NCBI RefSeq assembly: GCF_001279725.1
Contig: NZ_LGDE01000429.1
Coordinates: forward strand, 1 to 48,779
Direction: 5' to 3'
DNA from: Streptomyces sp. WM4235
GTDB taxonomy: Bacteria; Actinomycetota; Actinomycetes; Streptomycetales; Streptomycetaceae
Length of the DNA: 48,779 nt
In this document: positions 16,387-25,673 of the stretch, one piece after another
How positions within the stretch are numbered: the stretch's first letter is position 1
Layout: the number at the start of each line of letters is the position of its first letter
Notes under the pieces: generated by a model
Databases searched by the model: none
Seen by the model: the letters and a program-made list of their open reading frames with translations, nothing else
Told to the model about the DNA's origin: nothing
Translations under genes and position numbers: made by a program

Positions 16387-18912
16387 TCAGGAGGAGGCGA
16401 CCTGCCAGATGAAGCAGTCGGCGACCTTGCGCGGTTCCTGGTCGAGCAGGGCGGTGAGCGTGCCGCGCAGTTCGGGGGCGCGCTCCTGGGTCACGGGGAG
16501 GACGATCAGGCCCGCCTTCCAGTGGGCGAGGTCCGCTCGTGCCTGGTCCCGCAACCGCGGGGGGACCTCCGAGGGGCCGGCGGCGCCCCAGCGGACGTCG
16601 CGCAGCAGGTCGGACAGCATGCGCGGCTTCGCGCCGTAGATCCCGACGCGGTCGGGGCCGGCCGGTCCGTTGAAGTAGCCGCCCGCCAGCTTGAAGCCGA
16701 AGCCGGTACCGCTCTGCCAGCGCAGCGCGGCCGCGGAGCCGGGGTCGGGGAGCGGCACCGGGACGAGGGAGCGGCCGTCCTCCAGGTAGTCCTTGTAGTG
16801 GCCCTCGGCGATGAACGCCGGCACGGGCTCGCGGTCCGCGGTGACGAGCGGGAGCGGCAGGATCGGCACGAGCGCGGTGGCCACGGCCAGGTATCCGACG
16901 ACGCGGTGTTCGCGGGCCCGCAGGCCCCCGATCCGGTCGAGGGCCAGGGCGATCAGCATGCCGAAGACCGGCGCGCACACCATGGCCACCCGGCCCTCGA
17001 TGACCGATTCGAGCAGGGGCAGGTGCCGCAGCAGTGCCCAGGGCGCGGGCAGGGTGACGTCGAACTTCTCGATCCGGACCTGGGGGCCGAGGGAGAGCAC
17101 GGCCGCGGCGAGGGCGGTGAGGCCGAGGGCGCGGACGGCGGGTCGGCGCCACAGCCACAGGGTGATCCCGGCGGCCAGGGCGATCAGCGGCCAGCCGTAG
17201 AAGGCGTTCTGCTCGGTGGTGTTCAGCGAGAGCTTGCCGGCCGTCTCGGCGTCGCCGAACAGCGAGCGGGCCGAGTACTCGGCGAGGGCGCCGAGCGGGT
17301 TGCCGGCGCCGCCCTCGCCGTGCAGCACGGAGTGGTAGCTCTGCGGCCCGAAGAACTGCCAGGCCAGGGGGAAGGCGACCAGCGGCACGGAGACGATCGC
17401 GGCGATGGCCAGTCCCTCGCCCAGCGGGCGGACGGCCGTGCGGGCGCTCTCGCGGTCGTACAGCGCGAAGACGAGGGCGAAGATCAACATGCCCATCGCC
17501 GCCAGCAGGAACGGCTCCTCGCCCAGGAAGACCTGGTACGCGGAGAACAGTCCCAGCAGGATGCCGTCACGGACGACGTTCCTGCCCTCGCAGAGCCGCA
17601 GGGCCCGGTCGATGATGACCGGGATCATGAAGAGGACCACGAAGTTCGGATGCGCGTTCGCGTGCGAGACCATCGGTGGCGCGAAGGCCGCCAGGGCGCC
17701 GCCGACGGCCGCGGCCCAGCGCTTTTCCGTCAGTCTGCGGTGGATCAGCCAGTACCAGGCCCAGGCCGTCCCGGCGATGCCGAGGGTGAACACCAGGGCG
17801 AGGGTGATGGTGGGACCGAAGAGCAGCGTGACGGGGGTGAGCGGCACGGACAGGCCGAGCATCACCGTGTTGCCCATCAGGTTCACGCCGTCGGGCATGT
17901 TCTGGAAGTCGGTGAACAGGGGGTTCCGCAGGTGCGCGACATTGTCCGCGGTGACCCCGAAGAACCATTCCCACTGGTTCTGGTCCTGGAGGGAATGGGC
18001 CAGGATCGCCCCGTCCGGATCCGCCCACAGGCCCTTGTAGAGAAAGAACGCGGCGAACAGGTACAGCGCGGCCACGAGGATGCCGTGGGCATTGAGGCGG
18101 ACCAGTTCGCCCAGGGTGCGCACGTAGTCCGGGAAGCGGACCTTGGAGCCGTCCTGGTGTGCCCAGCGGACGGGTACCTCGGCCACCGGCCACCCCTTGC
18201 GTCGGAAGTACTGGAGGATCTCCACGTCGATGGCCCAGCCGTCGAGCCGGGAGGCGCCGAAGGCGGCGCGGGCCTGGTCCCCGTCGAACAGCTTGAATCC
18301 GCATTGGGTGTCGCGGATGCCGCGGACGGCCACCAGCCGGATGACCCGGTTGCCGGTCCAGCCGAGCACCTCGCGCAGCGCGCTCTGCTGCCGCTCCACG
18401 GTGGAGTCGCGGTGGGCGCGCGAGCCGATGGCGGCGGCGAGCCGCGGGTCGTCGGCCAGCGTCTTCTCCAACCCGGCCAATTCCTCCATCGGGGTCGACA
18501 GGTCCGCGTCCATCACCAGGACCCGCCGGCCCAGCGAGGTGCCCACGCCGAGGCGCAGCGCACTGCCCTTGCCCTTGTTCTCCTCGGACCGCACGAGCCG
18601 GATCCGGTGCTCCTGCACACCGGCCTTCAGCGCGATGGCGGTGGTCCGGTCCGGGGAACCGTCGTCGACGACGATGACCTCCCAGTCCTCCGGGCCGCTG
18701 CCGACGTGAGCGTCGAGGTAGGCCCGGACCACCTCCAGGGTCGGAGCGAGCCGCTCCTCCTCCAGGTAGGCCGGGATGACCACGGACAGGCCGACGGACC
18801 CCGGTCCCTGGTCGACGGGTTGACCCGTGATGGTCGCACCACGAGGCCTGAGTCTGTCGTTCTGCACGTGCAAGCCATTCGTCGAGTTGTCCCGTTCCAC
18901 CGGGAGATGCAC
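16387..18912 (-). CDS. Membrane glycosyltransferase: GT2 domain plus GT-C-like membrane domain
   Basis: An 841-residue two-part protein. Residues about 40-275 form a GT2 domain like dolichyl/polyprenyl-phosphate mannosyl- or glucosyltransferases. They include S-V-V-I-P-A-Y-L-E-E, the D-D-G-S motif, the nucleotide-sugar D-A-D-L-S (DXD) and Q-C-G-F-K-L-F. From about 275 onward there are some ten hydrophobic segments and a large extracytoplasmic C-terminus, resembling GT-C-type membrane sugar transferases. The fused form could make a lipid-linked sugar and pass it to an outer acceptor. The start is uncertain: GTG at 18912, with later GTG or TTG options near 18867-18876, and no clear ribosome site. 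It looks like a cell-envelope gene, isolated by terminators, and not obviously part of the natural-product pathways. Confidence 0.85.
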   Translation of the reverse strand: MHLPVERDNSTNGLHVQNDRLRPRGATITGQPVDQGPGSVGLSVVIPAYLEEERLAPTLEVVRAYLDAHVGSGPEDWEVIVVDDGSPDRTTAIALKAGVQEHRIRLVRSEENKGKGSALRLGVGTSLGRRVLVMDADLSTPMEELAGLEKTLADDPRLAAAIGSRAHRDSTVERQQSALREVLGWTGNRVIRLVAVRGIRDTQCGFKLFDGDQARAAFGASRLDGWAIDVEILQYFRRKGWPVAEVPVRWAHQDGSKVRFPDYVRTLGELVRLNAHGILVAALYLFAAFFLYKGLWADPDGAILAHSLQDQNQWEWFFGVTADNVAHLRNPLFTDFQNMPDGVNLMGNTVMLGLSVPLTPVTLLFGPTITLALVFTLGIAGTAWAWYWLIHRRLTEKRWAAAVGGALAAFAPPMVSHANAHPNFVVLFMIPVIIDRALRLCEGRNVVRDGILLGLFSAYQVFLGEEPFLLAAMGMLIFALVFALYDRESARTAVRPLGEGLAIAAIVSVPLVAFPLAWQFFGPQSYHSVLHGEGGAGNPLGALAEYSARSLFGDAETAGKLSLNTTEQNAFYGWPLIALAAGITLWLWRRPAVRALGLTALAAAVLSLGPQVRIEKFDVTLPAPWALLRHLPLLESVIEGRVAMVCAPVFGMLIALALDRIGGLRAREHRVVGYLAVATALVPILPLPLVTADREPVPAFIAEGHYKDYLEDGRSLVPVPLPDPGSAAALRWQSGTGFGFKLAGGYFNGPAGPDRVGIYGAKPRMLSDLLRDVRWGAAGPSEVPPRLRDQARADLAHWKAGLIVLPVTQERAPELRGTLTALLDQEPRKVADCFIWQVASS

Positions 18913-19313
18913 GGCGACCGCGCGGGTGACGGATCCGAAGCCACTGCGTGCGTCCGCCGCGGAGACGGCGCGGGGAATGGCCCTCGGACCACGCCGACCG
19001 TTCCGATCTTCATGACGGTGCCGGGTCTACCCCGCGGTGTGACGCATCGTCCCCCCTCGGAGCGACTCCGGCTGTCTGTTCTTCGCAGCGGAACGGGCGG
19101 ACAGCCCGACCAATATAGATCAGCCCTCGCAGGGGCCACCCACGCATGGCGGCCTTCGGGTGCCGGTGCGCCGTCGACGCGCCGGGGCGGCGCCCCGCGC
19201 GGGCCGGGCGCCCCCCCGCCCGACCGAGGGCCGGGCGGGCCGAACCGGGAGGCATTTGTCACGGCACGACCCGCCCGGCGACGGCGGCGAGGGTGGCTCC
19301 GGCGGGCGACGGC
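18913..19313. other. 401-bp intergenic region, GC-rich, no gene seen
   Basis: Both flanking genes are on the minus strand. A short A/T island at 19111-19121 (AATATAG) reads TATATT on the minus strand and could be the -10 of the glycosyltransferase promoter; a matching -35 is not convincing. The part from 19150 to 19260 has several overlapping G/C-only inverted repeats (for example GGGGC-GGC-GCCCC) that could end the LuxC operon. No convincing ORF is present. Confidence 0.4.
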
Positions 19314-21851
19314 TCAGGCGAGCCCGTCCGGGGACTGCTGTCCGCGCCTGCGGTCCACGACCGCCGGCAGTTTGCCGCTCGTCGGCGTGCGGAAGAGCGC
19401 GGCCCCGTCGACCGCCTCGACCGTGAAGTCGAGCAGCTTCTCCTCGACCGCCGAGCGCACCTCCGGGTAGGCGGCGAGGAAGGCGTCGCGCGCCGTGTCC
19501 GGGTCGAGCGCGTGGGACCGCTCCATCCGGAGGGTGATTCCCTCGCGGGTGGGGCCGCTCGTCAGGACGGTCTGCATCTCGCCGGCGTGGCCCAGGTGCT
19601 CCGCCGCGATGGAGACGAAGCGGCGGTGGTTCAGGAAGTACGTCGCCACGCGCATCACCTCGCCGAGTCGGCCGAGCAGTTCGAAGCGCGGGGCGTGGCT
19701 GCCGCAGGGGCAGCGCCCGGGCAGCGCCCGCCCGAGGTCGCCTATGACGTACCGGTCGAGGTGCTGGCCGCGGCGGGCCCGGGTGGTGAAGACGAGCCGG
19801 CCGGTCTCCCCCGGTGCCACCGGGCGGTCGGTGTCGACCTCGATGATCTCCAGGGTGTGGAGGTCGGCGTGGAGGTGGTGGACGCCGCCGGTGCCGTGCG
19901 TGCACTGGTAGCCGAGGGGGCCGAGGTCGGTGCTGCCGTAGGTGATGGAGTGGACGACCTCGATGCCGAACGTCTCGGTGAGGACGCGGCGCTGTTCGTC
20001 GGTGAAGTGCTCGCCGCCGTAGTAGATCTTGCGGAGGCCGCCGTAGGAGCGCAGGAGGTCGGCTTCCTCGTGCAGGAGCTGCCAGAGGTAGGAGGGCATC
20101 CCGAAGAGGGTGTCGACCTCGTACGCGACGATCATCTCGGCGGTGGCCCGGTGGTCGGTGCCCGCGGCCATCGGCATCTGGACGCCGCCCAGGCGTTCCA
20201 GGATGGAGAAGAAGCTGATGAAACCGCCGTACATGCCGCCGCAGTAGAAGAGGTTGGCGGTGCGGTCGCGCGCCGGGTCGTAGCCGGCGGCGAGCAGGCC
20301 GCGGGCGGCGGCCCGCATCTGCGTGTCGTAGTCCTCGTACGTGAAGAGCGACAGGGCGGGCGCGCCGGTGCTGCCCCCGCTGCGGAAGTACAGCTCGGCG
20401 TCGGCCCGGTCGACGCCCCGGTTGAGGTCCCGGACGTCGTTCTTGTCCAGCAGCGGCCCGGCGGGGAGGGGGAAGTCGACCGGGCGGGCGAGGTCGTCGA
20501 GGCAGGCGGTGGCGGCGAAGCGTTCGTCGGCCTGGACCGAGACGCGGCGGCTGTAGCGCTGGAGGGCGTAGACGCCGTCGTGCGGTTCCCCGGAGTAGCC
20601 GGCGGTCATGGCGCCGACGGGCGTGACCCGGGTGGCTCCGGCGGCCAGGACCAGGGTGGAGAGTTCCGCGATGTCGGTGCGGCTGCCGGCGAGGCCCGCC
20701 GTCTGGAGGTAGCGGCGCATGGGGCGCAGCGTCGCCATGAGGTGCTTGCGGGGCAGCGGCTTGACCCAGACGCTGCGGTGCAGCGGGGAGGCGGTGAGGG
20801 CCGGGCGGATGTCGGCCATGACGCGCCAGGTGCGGTCGGGGGCGGCGAGGACGCGGGTGAAGCCGAGGTGTTCCTCCAGGCGGGCGAGGTGCTCGGTGGT
20901 GGTCAGCTCCGCGTACTCGGCCGGGTCGAGTTCCTGGTCGGCGGGCGCGGGCCGGGCGGCGAGGGCCGCGGCGAGCCGGTCGCAGAACGCGTGGAGTTCT
21001 GCGGTGTCCTCGGTGTCGAGGTAGACGACCTGGGGGCTGGAGCAGGCCTGCTGCTCGAAGAGGCAGACGTCCTCGGCCAGGGCGTCCAGGGTCGCCCCGT
21101 CGGCCCAGGCGTCCCGCGTGAGGTAGGCGAAGGAGATCTTGTGTCCCCATTCCACGAGCCGGCAGCCGGCCGGGACGTGGGCGGCGACGCCCGCCACGGC
21201 GGACTCGCCGCCCCAGACCGCGACGGCGTCGGCGGGCGCGCACATCAGGCGCAGCCAGTCCTGGCGGGAGGAGGGGAAGCGCAGCACGATGACGCGTTCG
21301 GCGAGGGCGCCGGTCGGGTCCTGCGCGACGAGCTCGGCGAGGAGGTGCGGGGCGAGGAGGGTGTCGGTGCTGCTGGTCTTGAGGACGTTCACGTTGCCCG
21401 CGAGGAGTCCCTCGACCACGCTGAGCGGGGCGACGGTGGCGGCGTTTCCGGGGGCGATGTGGGCGACCAGGCCGACGGGCGCCCAGGCCTCGTACACCGT
21501 CTCCTTCGCGTCGGGGCGGTTCAGTCGCTGCGGGGCGGCGCCGCCCAGTTCGCGGCGGAGTTTGCGGGTGAGGGCGCCCCGGTCGAGGAAGGCCGCGAGT
21601 TCGACGTACAGCGTGTCGGCGTCCTCGGCGTCGCCGGCGGGCAGGTGGGGGGCCAGCCGGTCCCGTACGGGGTGGCCGGGATCGCGCAGGGCCGCCGCGA
21701 GGGCGTCGCAGGCCGCCAGGACGGTCTCGGTGTCGAGGGGCTCGGCGAGCGCGGCCTCGACGGCGGCGGGCAGCGCGGCCAGTCGGTCGGCGGCCTCGTC
21801 GTCGCCGATGAAGGCGCCCTGCCAGTAGTGGTGGTTGGTGGTGTCGGTCAT
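19314..21851 (-). CDS. LuxC-type acyl reductase fused to a PaaK-type adenylate-forming ligase
   Basis: An 845-residue fusion. The N-terminal half (about 1-420) is a LuxC long-chain acyl reductase. It has the cofactor region H-I-A-P-G-N-A-A (131-138) and the acyl-accepting Cys270 in E-Q-Q-A-C-S-S-P-Q, the LuxC hallmark. The C-terminal half (about 460-845) is a phenylacetate-CoA-ligase-like ANL domain with R-S-G-G-S-T-G (490-496), Y-G-S-T-D (638-642), D-R-Y-V-I-G-D (699-705) and a late P-T-S-G-K-L lysine. In bioluminescent bacteria LuxC takes an acyl group from LuxE and reduces it to an aldehyde. Here a second activating domain is joined to it. The ATG at 21851 overlaps the LuxE stop by 4 bp (ATGA). 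The substrate is unknown and no luciferase genes are present. Confidence 0.88.
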   Translation of the reverse strand: MTDTTNHHYWQGAFIGDDEAADRLAALPAAVEAALAEPLDTETVLAACDALAAALRDPGHPVRDRLAPHLPAGDAEDADTLYVELAAFLDRGALTRKLRRELGGAAPQRLNRPDAKETVYEAWAPVGLVAHIAPGNAATVAPLSVVEGLLAGNVNVLKTSSTDTLLAPHLLAELVAQDPTGALAERVIVLRFPSSRQDWLRLMCAPADAVAVWGGESAVAGVAAHVPAGCRLVEWGHKISFAYLTRDAWADGATLDALAEDVCLFEQQACSSPQVVYLDTEDTAELHAFCDRLAAALAARPAPADQELDPAEYAELTTTEHLARLEEHLGFTRVLAAPDRTWRVMADIRPALTASPLHRSVWVKPLPRKHLMATLRPMRRYLQTAGLAGSRTDIAELSTLVLAAGATRVTPVGAMTAGYSGEPHDGVYALQRYSRRVSVQADERFAATACLDDLARPVDFPLPAGPLLDKNDVRDLNRGVDRADAELYFRSGGSTGAPALSLFTYEDYDTQMRAAARGLLAAGYDPARDRTANLFYCGGMYGGFISFFSILERLGGVQMPMAAGTDHRATAEMIVAYEVDTLFGMPSYLWQLLHEEADLLRSYGGLRKIYYGGEHFTDEQRRVLTETFGIEVVHSITYGSTDLGPLGYQCTHGTGGVHHLHADLHTLEIIEVDTDRPVAPGETGRLVFTTRARRGQHLDRYVIGDLGRALPGRCPCGSHAPRFELLGRLGEVMRVATYFLNHRRFVSIAAEHLGHAGEMQTVLTSGPTREGITLRMERSHALDPDTARDAFLAAYPEVRSAVEEKLLDFTVEAVDGAALFRTPTSGKLPAVVDRRRGQQSPDGLA

Positions 21852-23098
21852 GACATTCCCTTCATCAGTTCGGCGGCGGCCACGGCACAGCTGCGGTTGC
21901 GGCTGACTCCGGCGCGACCGTGGATGGTGAACCACGGGGTGGTCAGCTCGCAGCCGCACTCCTCGCCCGGGTGCAGCGAGGCGAGGTCGCCCATGACGAC
22001 GCTCTGTGCCGGTACGGAGGTGATGTACGGGGACACCAGGTGGAGGTAGCCGCGTTCGCCGTACGGGAGGGGTTCGAGGGTGCGGGTGGAACGGATGAAG
22101 ACGCGGGACCAGACGGGTGCGTGGAGGTTGTGCCGCGCGCACTCGATGTACGGGACGCAGTGCTCGACGGAGCCGAAGGTGTCGCGGATCCGCTCGGACG
22201 GCACGCCCAACTGCTCGGTGACACGGGCGTACAGCTCGTCCTTGCCGATCCGGCGGTCGGCGTGGCCCTTCCAGCCGCCGCCGAGGATGATCAGGGAGCC
22301 CTCGGGCAGTTGCAGCGGCGCCAACCCCATGGCACGCATCCGTTCCAGGGTGAACCACAGGAACGCGGGGAAGCCGAGGATGCGGACCGGGACGTCGTCC
22401 TCGGCGAAGCGGCGCAGCGCGGCCACACAGCCGAAGGGGTCGAACTCGTGCCCGTTGCCGGTGTCGCGCAGGGCGTACTCGACCTGTCGGGCCGGGGCGA
22501 AGTCGCACAGGTAGTTGTCGGTGAACGAGGTGCCCAGGTTGAGGTCGCGGGCGGGCTCGTAGCTGTAGAGGAGGTAGTTGACCGGCTGGTCGGGGGTGAT
22601 CCAGCCGTTGTGGTCGAAGATGCGGGCGACCATGCGCTGGGCGGAGCGGATCGTCCACTCGTCGAAGAACATCTGCGACTTCTGTCCGGTGGTGCCGGAG
22701 GAGGTCAGGTGCAGGTGGACGTCGTCGCGGGGGATGGAGAGGACCTCGTGGCGCTTGAAGAAGTTCGCGTGCACCAGGGGCGCCGCGTACGGGGTGTCGT
22801 GCGCGTCCGCGTCCGTGGCGTGCGCGTCCGCGTCCGTGGCGTGCGCGTCCGCGTCCGCGGCGTGGAGGTCGCCGTCGTGGCGGTTCGCGTCCCGGAGGTC
22901 TGCGTCCTGGAGGTCGCGGAAGAACGGGGACCGCTCCCGGTGCCAGGCGTTGATCTCCGCCATGGCCGCGGTGAACAGTTCCTCCTCGGCGGGACCGACG
23001 GCGTAGGGGTCGGTCAGGTCGCAGAGTTCCTGCAGCCGGGCGAGGGCGGTGCCGTCGGGGACGTCGACGGGGGCGAGATGGGGCTTCGAGCCAGTCAT
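21848..23098 (-). CDS. LuxE-type acyl-protein synthetase
   Basis: The 416-residue protein matches LuxE, which adenylates a carboxylic acid and transfers the acyl group to its own Cys and then to LuxC. The ATP motif is L-T-S-S-G-T-T-G-Q-K-S (131-141), as in LuxE. Further LuxE-like blocks are I-L-G-F-P-A-F-L-W, L-G-G-G-W-K-G, the downstream F-G-S-V-E-H segment and L-H-P-G-E-E-C-G-C. The length is slightly above LuxE (about 370) because of a repeat insertion, D-A-D-A-H-A-T in three imperfect copies at about 80-102, encoded by a 21-bp tandem repeat. It overlaps its neighbours by 4 bp on both sides, so it is translated with LuxC and the GNAT protein. It forms a probable carboxylic acid reductase with the LuxC fusion. 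Confidence 0.88.
   Translation of the reverse strand: MTGSKPHLAPVDVPDGTALARLQELCDLTDPYAVGPAEEELFTAAMAEINAWHRERSPFFRDLQDADLRDANRHDGDLHAADADAHATDADAHATDADAHDTPYAAPLVHANFFKRHEVLSIPRDDVHLHLTSSGTTGQKSQMFFDEWTIRSAQRMVARIFDHNGWITPDQPVNYLLYSYEPARDLNLGTSFTDNYLCDFAPARQVEYALRDTGNGHEFDPFGCVAALRRFAEDDVPVRILGFPAFLWFTLERMRAMGLAPLQLPEGSLIILGGGWKGHADRRIGKDELYARVTEQLGVPSERIRDTFGSVEHCVPYIECARHNLHAPVWSRVFIRSTRTLEPLPYGERGYLHLVSPYITSVPAQSVVMGDLASLHPGEECGCELTTPWFTIHGRAGVSRNRSCAVAAAELMKGMS
22801..22863. repeat. 21-bp tandem repeat, 3 copies, inside the LuxE-like gene
   Basis: Three head-to-tail 21-bp units lie at 22801-22821, 22822-22842 and 22843-22863. The first two are identical and the third differs by one base. 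The in-frame unit encodes D-A-D-A-H-A-T, giving an Asp/Ala/His-rich low-complexity insert just before the ATP-binding motif. Degenerate copies continue on the upstream coding side. Confidence 0.95.
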
Positions 23099-24231
23099 GG
23101 GGCGACCTCACGGGAGGGCAGATGCGCCGACGCCCAGGCCGACACATAGGAATCGAGGAAGGGTTGGAGCGGCGGGTCGACGACCACGCCGCGGAAGTCG
23201 ATGTGCTCGGTGGTGCGGGACATCACCACGTAGTCGTGGAAGCCGTCCCCGTCCCGGCGCATGGCCGGGTACACGGCCCCGGCGATGAAGCCCTGGGCGG
23301 CGAAGGCGGACAGCGCGGCGTGGTGTTCGAGGGGCACGAGGGCCTCGACGTAGCCGGCGCCCGCGCGGGTGAGGGTACGGGTGACCGGCTCCAGCCACCC
23401 CGCGGCGGCGGTCGGGTCGGGGTGGGCGGCGACCAGGGCGCAGTAGCCCCCGGTGCGGTTGAGGTAGGCGTACACCTCGAAGTCGCCGTCGACCGGGGTG
23501 AGCAGGATGTTCGGGGTGTGCAGCGGGTAGAACCAGCGGCCGCCGTCGGGGAAGTGCGCGTGGAAGCGGCGGCGGACGAACGCGGGTGCCTCGATCACTT
23601 CCAGGGGCGCGGCGGCGGGCCCGGCGGGCAGCGGCGCCGGCGTCGTGGGCCGGGCGTCCGCGTAGCTGATGCCGAGGCTCGCCCCGGCGGTGCGCAGGAG
23701 CGGTGCCAGGAGGGCGGGTACCTGGGCGACGGGGACCCGGCGGTCCAGCACCCCCGGCGAGTGACGCGCGTAGAGCGCGAGGCTTTCCCGGCTGCCGAGG
23801 TCGACCGCGTTGGGCAGGATGCCGAGCGGGCGGAACCCGTGCCGGGCGACGACCCGTTGGGGTCCGGCGCTGACGGTGCGGACGGTGGCGTACACCGAGT
23901 CGAGGGTCCCGGCGTCGAGGGTGGCGGAGCACAGGGCCTCGGTCAGCCGCCCGGCGAGCCCCGAGCCGCGCTGGTCCGGGTGGACGGCGAGCCCTTCGAG
24001 GCGGCCGATGCGGGTGCCGGCCTCGCCGTGGATCGCGGCCGATCCGGCGAGGGCGCCGGTACGGGGGCAGCGGGCGACGAGCCACAGGGTGTGCGGGTCG
24101 CGGATGAGCCGGGACATCTCGGCCGGGTCGGTGCCCAACGCCGTGGGGTAGTGCGGTCCGTAGACGGCGTAGTACAGCTGGCGCAGGTCGGCGATGTCCG
24201 TCGGCGCGGCCTGCTCGATGACGGCGCTCAT
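23095..24231 (-). CDS. GNAT-family acyltransferase with two GNAT-like halves
   Basis: A 378-residue protein whose N-terminal about 160 residues are a GNAT domain. It has the acyl-CoA pyrophosphate loop H-P-D-Q-R-G-S-G-L-A-G (84-94), followed by a helix and the A-R-H-G-F motif. The second half (about 205-350) looks like a degenerate GNAT fold, ending in A-A-Q-G-F. It probably transfers an acyl group from CoA or a carrier to an amine. It overlaps the MFS gene upstream and the LuxE gene downstream by 4 bp each. In this operon it could modify an amine made from the LuxC aldehyde product or act as self-resistance; neither is shown by sequence. Confidence 0.85.
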   Translation of the reverse strand: MSAVIEQAAPTDIADLRQLYYAVYGPHYPTALGTDPAEMSRLIRDPHTLWLVARCPRTGALAGSAAIHGEAGTRIGRLEGLAVHPDQRGSGLAGRLTEALCSATLDAGTLDSVYATVRTVSAGPQRVVARHGFRPLGILPNAVDLGSRESLALYARHSPGVLDRRVPVAQVPALLAPLLRTAGASLGISYADARPTTPAPLPAGPAAAPLEVIEAPAFVRRRFHAHFPDGGRWFYPLHTPNILLTPVDGDFEVYAYLNRTGGYCALVAAHPDPTAAAGWLEPVTRTLTRAGAGYVEALVPLEHHAALSAFAAQGFIAGAVYPAMRRDGDGFHDYVVMSRTTEHIDFRGVVVDPPLQPFLDSYVSAWASAHLPSREVAP

Positions 24232-25673
24232 CGGGTGCCTCCGGCAGGGGTCGCGGAAGCGGGCGCCGCGTGTGTGGCGGCTTCCGCCTCGGGTGCGTCG
24301 GCGGCCTCGGCCTCGGGCCGGGTGACGCGCCCGTCGGCGGCCTCGGGCTCGGCCTCGGGTGCGGCCTCGGGTGCGTCGGCGGGCCGGGCGCCGGGTGCGT
24401 CCTCCGTGCGGTATCGCCGGGGAAGCAGGAGCAGGGCGAGGGCGGCGGGGATCAGACCGGCCGCCTGGATCAGGCACAGGGTCCGCGCGGAGAGGTGGTC
24501 GCCCAGCAGCCCGAACAGCAGCGAGGCGACCGGGAAGGTCGCTCCGAGCACCGCCTGCATGACGGCGAAGAAGGCCGGTTTGTCGGCGGCCGGGACCAGG
24601 CGCTGGAACAGGGCCACGAAGCGGACGCCGATCACCCCGACGCACCAGCCCGTCACCAGGAGGGCGCCGGCGATCACGGGCCATGCCGCGATCAGGCCGG
24701 GGACGGCGAGGGCGACGGCCATCGCACCCAGGCAGGCGGAGCCGACCACGGTGGGACGGCCGGGCACCCGGGCGCCGGTGAAGGAGCCGATGAGCGTGCC
24801 CAGCCCGAGGGACGCCTCCAGGAGCGACACGGTGGCGCCGTCGCCGTGCAGGACCTTGGCGGTGTACAGCGGCATGACGACGAAGACGGCGGTGGTGAAG
24901 AGGTTGGCCGCGGTGAAGCAGAGCAGGATGGCGCGCACGTACGGCAGTCGGCCGAGGATCCGTCGCAGCGTCCGCCGCGGGGCGGGGGCGGCGGCCGTTT
25001 CGGCGTCAGCGTCGACACCGGCATCCGCGTTGACGGAGGGCCCCTCGGTGGAAGCCGGGGCACGGAAGCGGACGGTCGTGATGAGCACCGCGGCCGTGCC
25101 GTAGGCGACGGCGCAGCCCGCGGCGAGGCCGGCCACGCCGGCCACGTCCACGACGAGTGCGCCGAGCAGGGCTCCACCCAGGCTCGCGAGCGACTGGGTG
25201 GACAGTTCGAAGCCGGTCGCCGCCTCGATGTCCTCGTCGTCGACGAGTTCGGGCACGGAAGTGGTCAGGCACGGGTCGAAGAAGGCCTGGCAGGTCGCCA
25301 GGGCCAGGGCCGCCGCGTAGACCGCGACGACCGGCAGGTCGCTCGCGGCGGCCCAGCCGGCGAGCACCGCGGCGGCCGTCCCCGCGCCGGCGGCCGCGCC
25401 GCGCAGCAGCGAGCGGTGGGAGCGGCGGGCGATGGCGCGGGCCACGAGTGGGGCCAGGGCCACGGCGGGCAGGGTGCTGAGGGCCATGAGCATGCCGGCG
25501 GCGAAACCGCCGTCGCCGGAGGCGACGTGGCCGATGAGCCACCAGGAGGTGCCGACCTGGAACATGCGCGTCCCGGCCTGGGTGAGCACCTGGCCCAGCC
25601 ATACCGTCCCGAAGGCGCGGTTGCGCAGGACGAGCGGGGGCCTGCGGCCCGGGGCAGCCGTCGGGGTGCTCAT
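24228..25673 (-). CDS. MFS transporter 3 with acidic Ala-rich tail
   Basis: A 481-residue major facilitator with 12 predicted membrane segments; the N-terminus L-R-N-R-A-F-G-T-V-W-L-G-Q resembles the enterobactin-exporter-like (EntS/MFS_3) family. The central cytoplasmic loop holds an acidic Ala-rich stretch (N-A-D-A-G-V-D-A-D-A). The C-terminus carries about 65 residues of Ala/Pro/Glu low complexity (24231-24395). It is co-translated with its neighbours (ATGA overlap with the ligase gene upstream). Most likely it exports the product of the LuxC/LuxE operon. Confidence 0.88.
   Translation of the reverse strand: MSTPTAAPGRRPPLVLRNRAFGTVWLGQVLTQAGTRMFQVGTSWWLIGHVASGDGGFAAGMLMALSTLPAVALAPLVARAIARRSHRSLLRGAAAGAGTAAAVLAGWAAASDLPVVAVYAAALALATCQAFFDPCLTTSVPELVDDEDIEAATGFELSTQSLASLGGALLGALVVDVAGVAGLAAGCAVAYGTAAVLITTVRFRAPASTEGPSVNADAGVDADAETAAAPAPRRTLRRILGRLPYVRAILLCFTAANLFTTAVFVVMPLYTAKVLHGDGATVSLLEASLGLGTLIGSFTGARVPGRPTVVGSACLGAMAVALAVPGLIAAWPVIAGALLVTGWCVGVIGVRFVALFQRLVPAADKPAFFAVMQAVLGATFPVASLLFGLLGDHLSARTLCLIQAAGLIPAALALLLLPRRYRTEDAPGARPADAPEAAPEAEPEAADGRVTRPEAEAADAPEAEAATHAAPASATPAGGTR

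Noticed and set aside
19314..23098. Bacterial bioluminescence (lux) operon
   Set aside because: LuxC and LuxE types are present but no luciferase luxA/luxB or luxD gene is found; the neighbours are ligases, a GNAT and an exporter.
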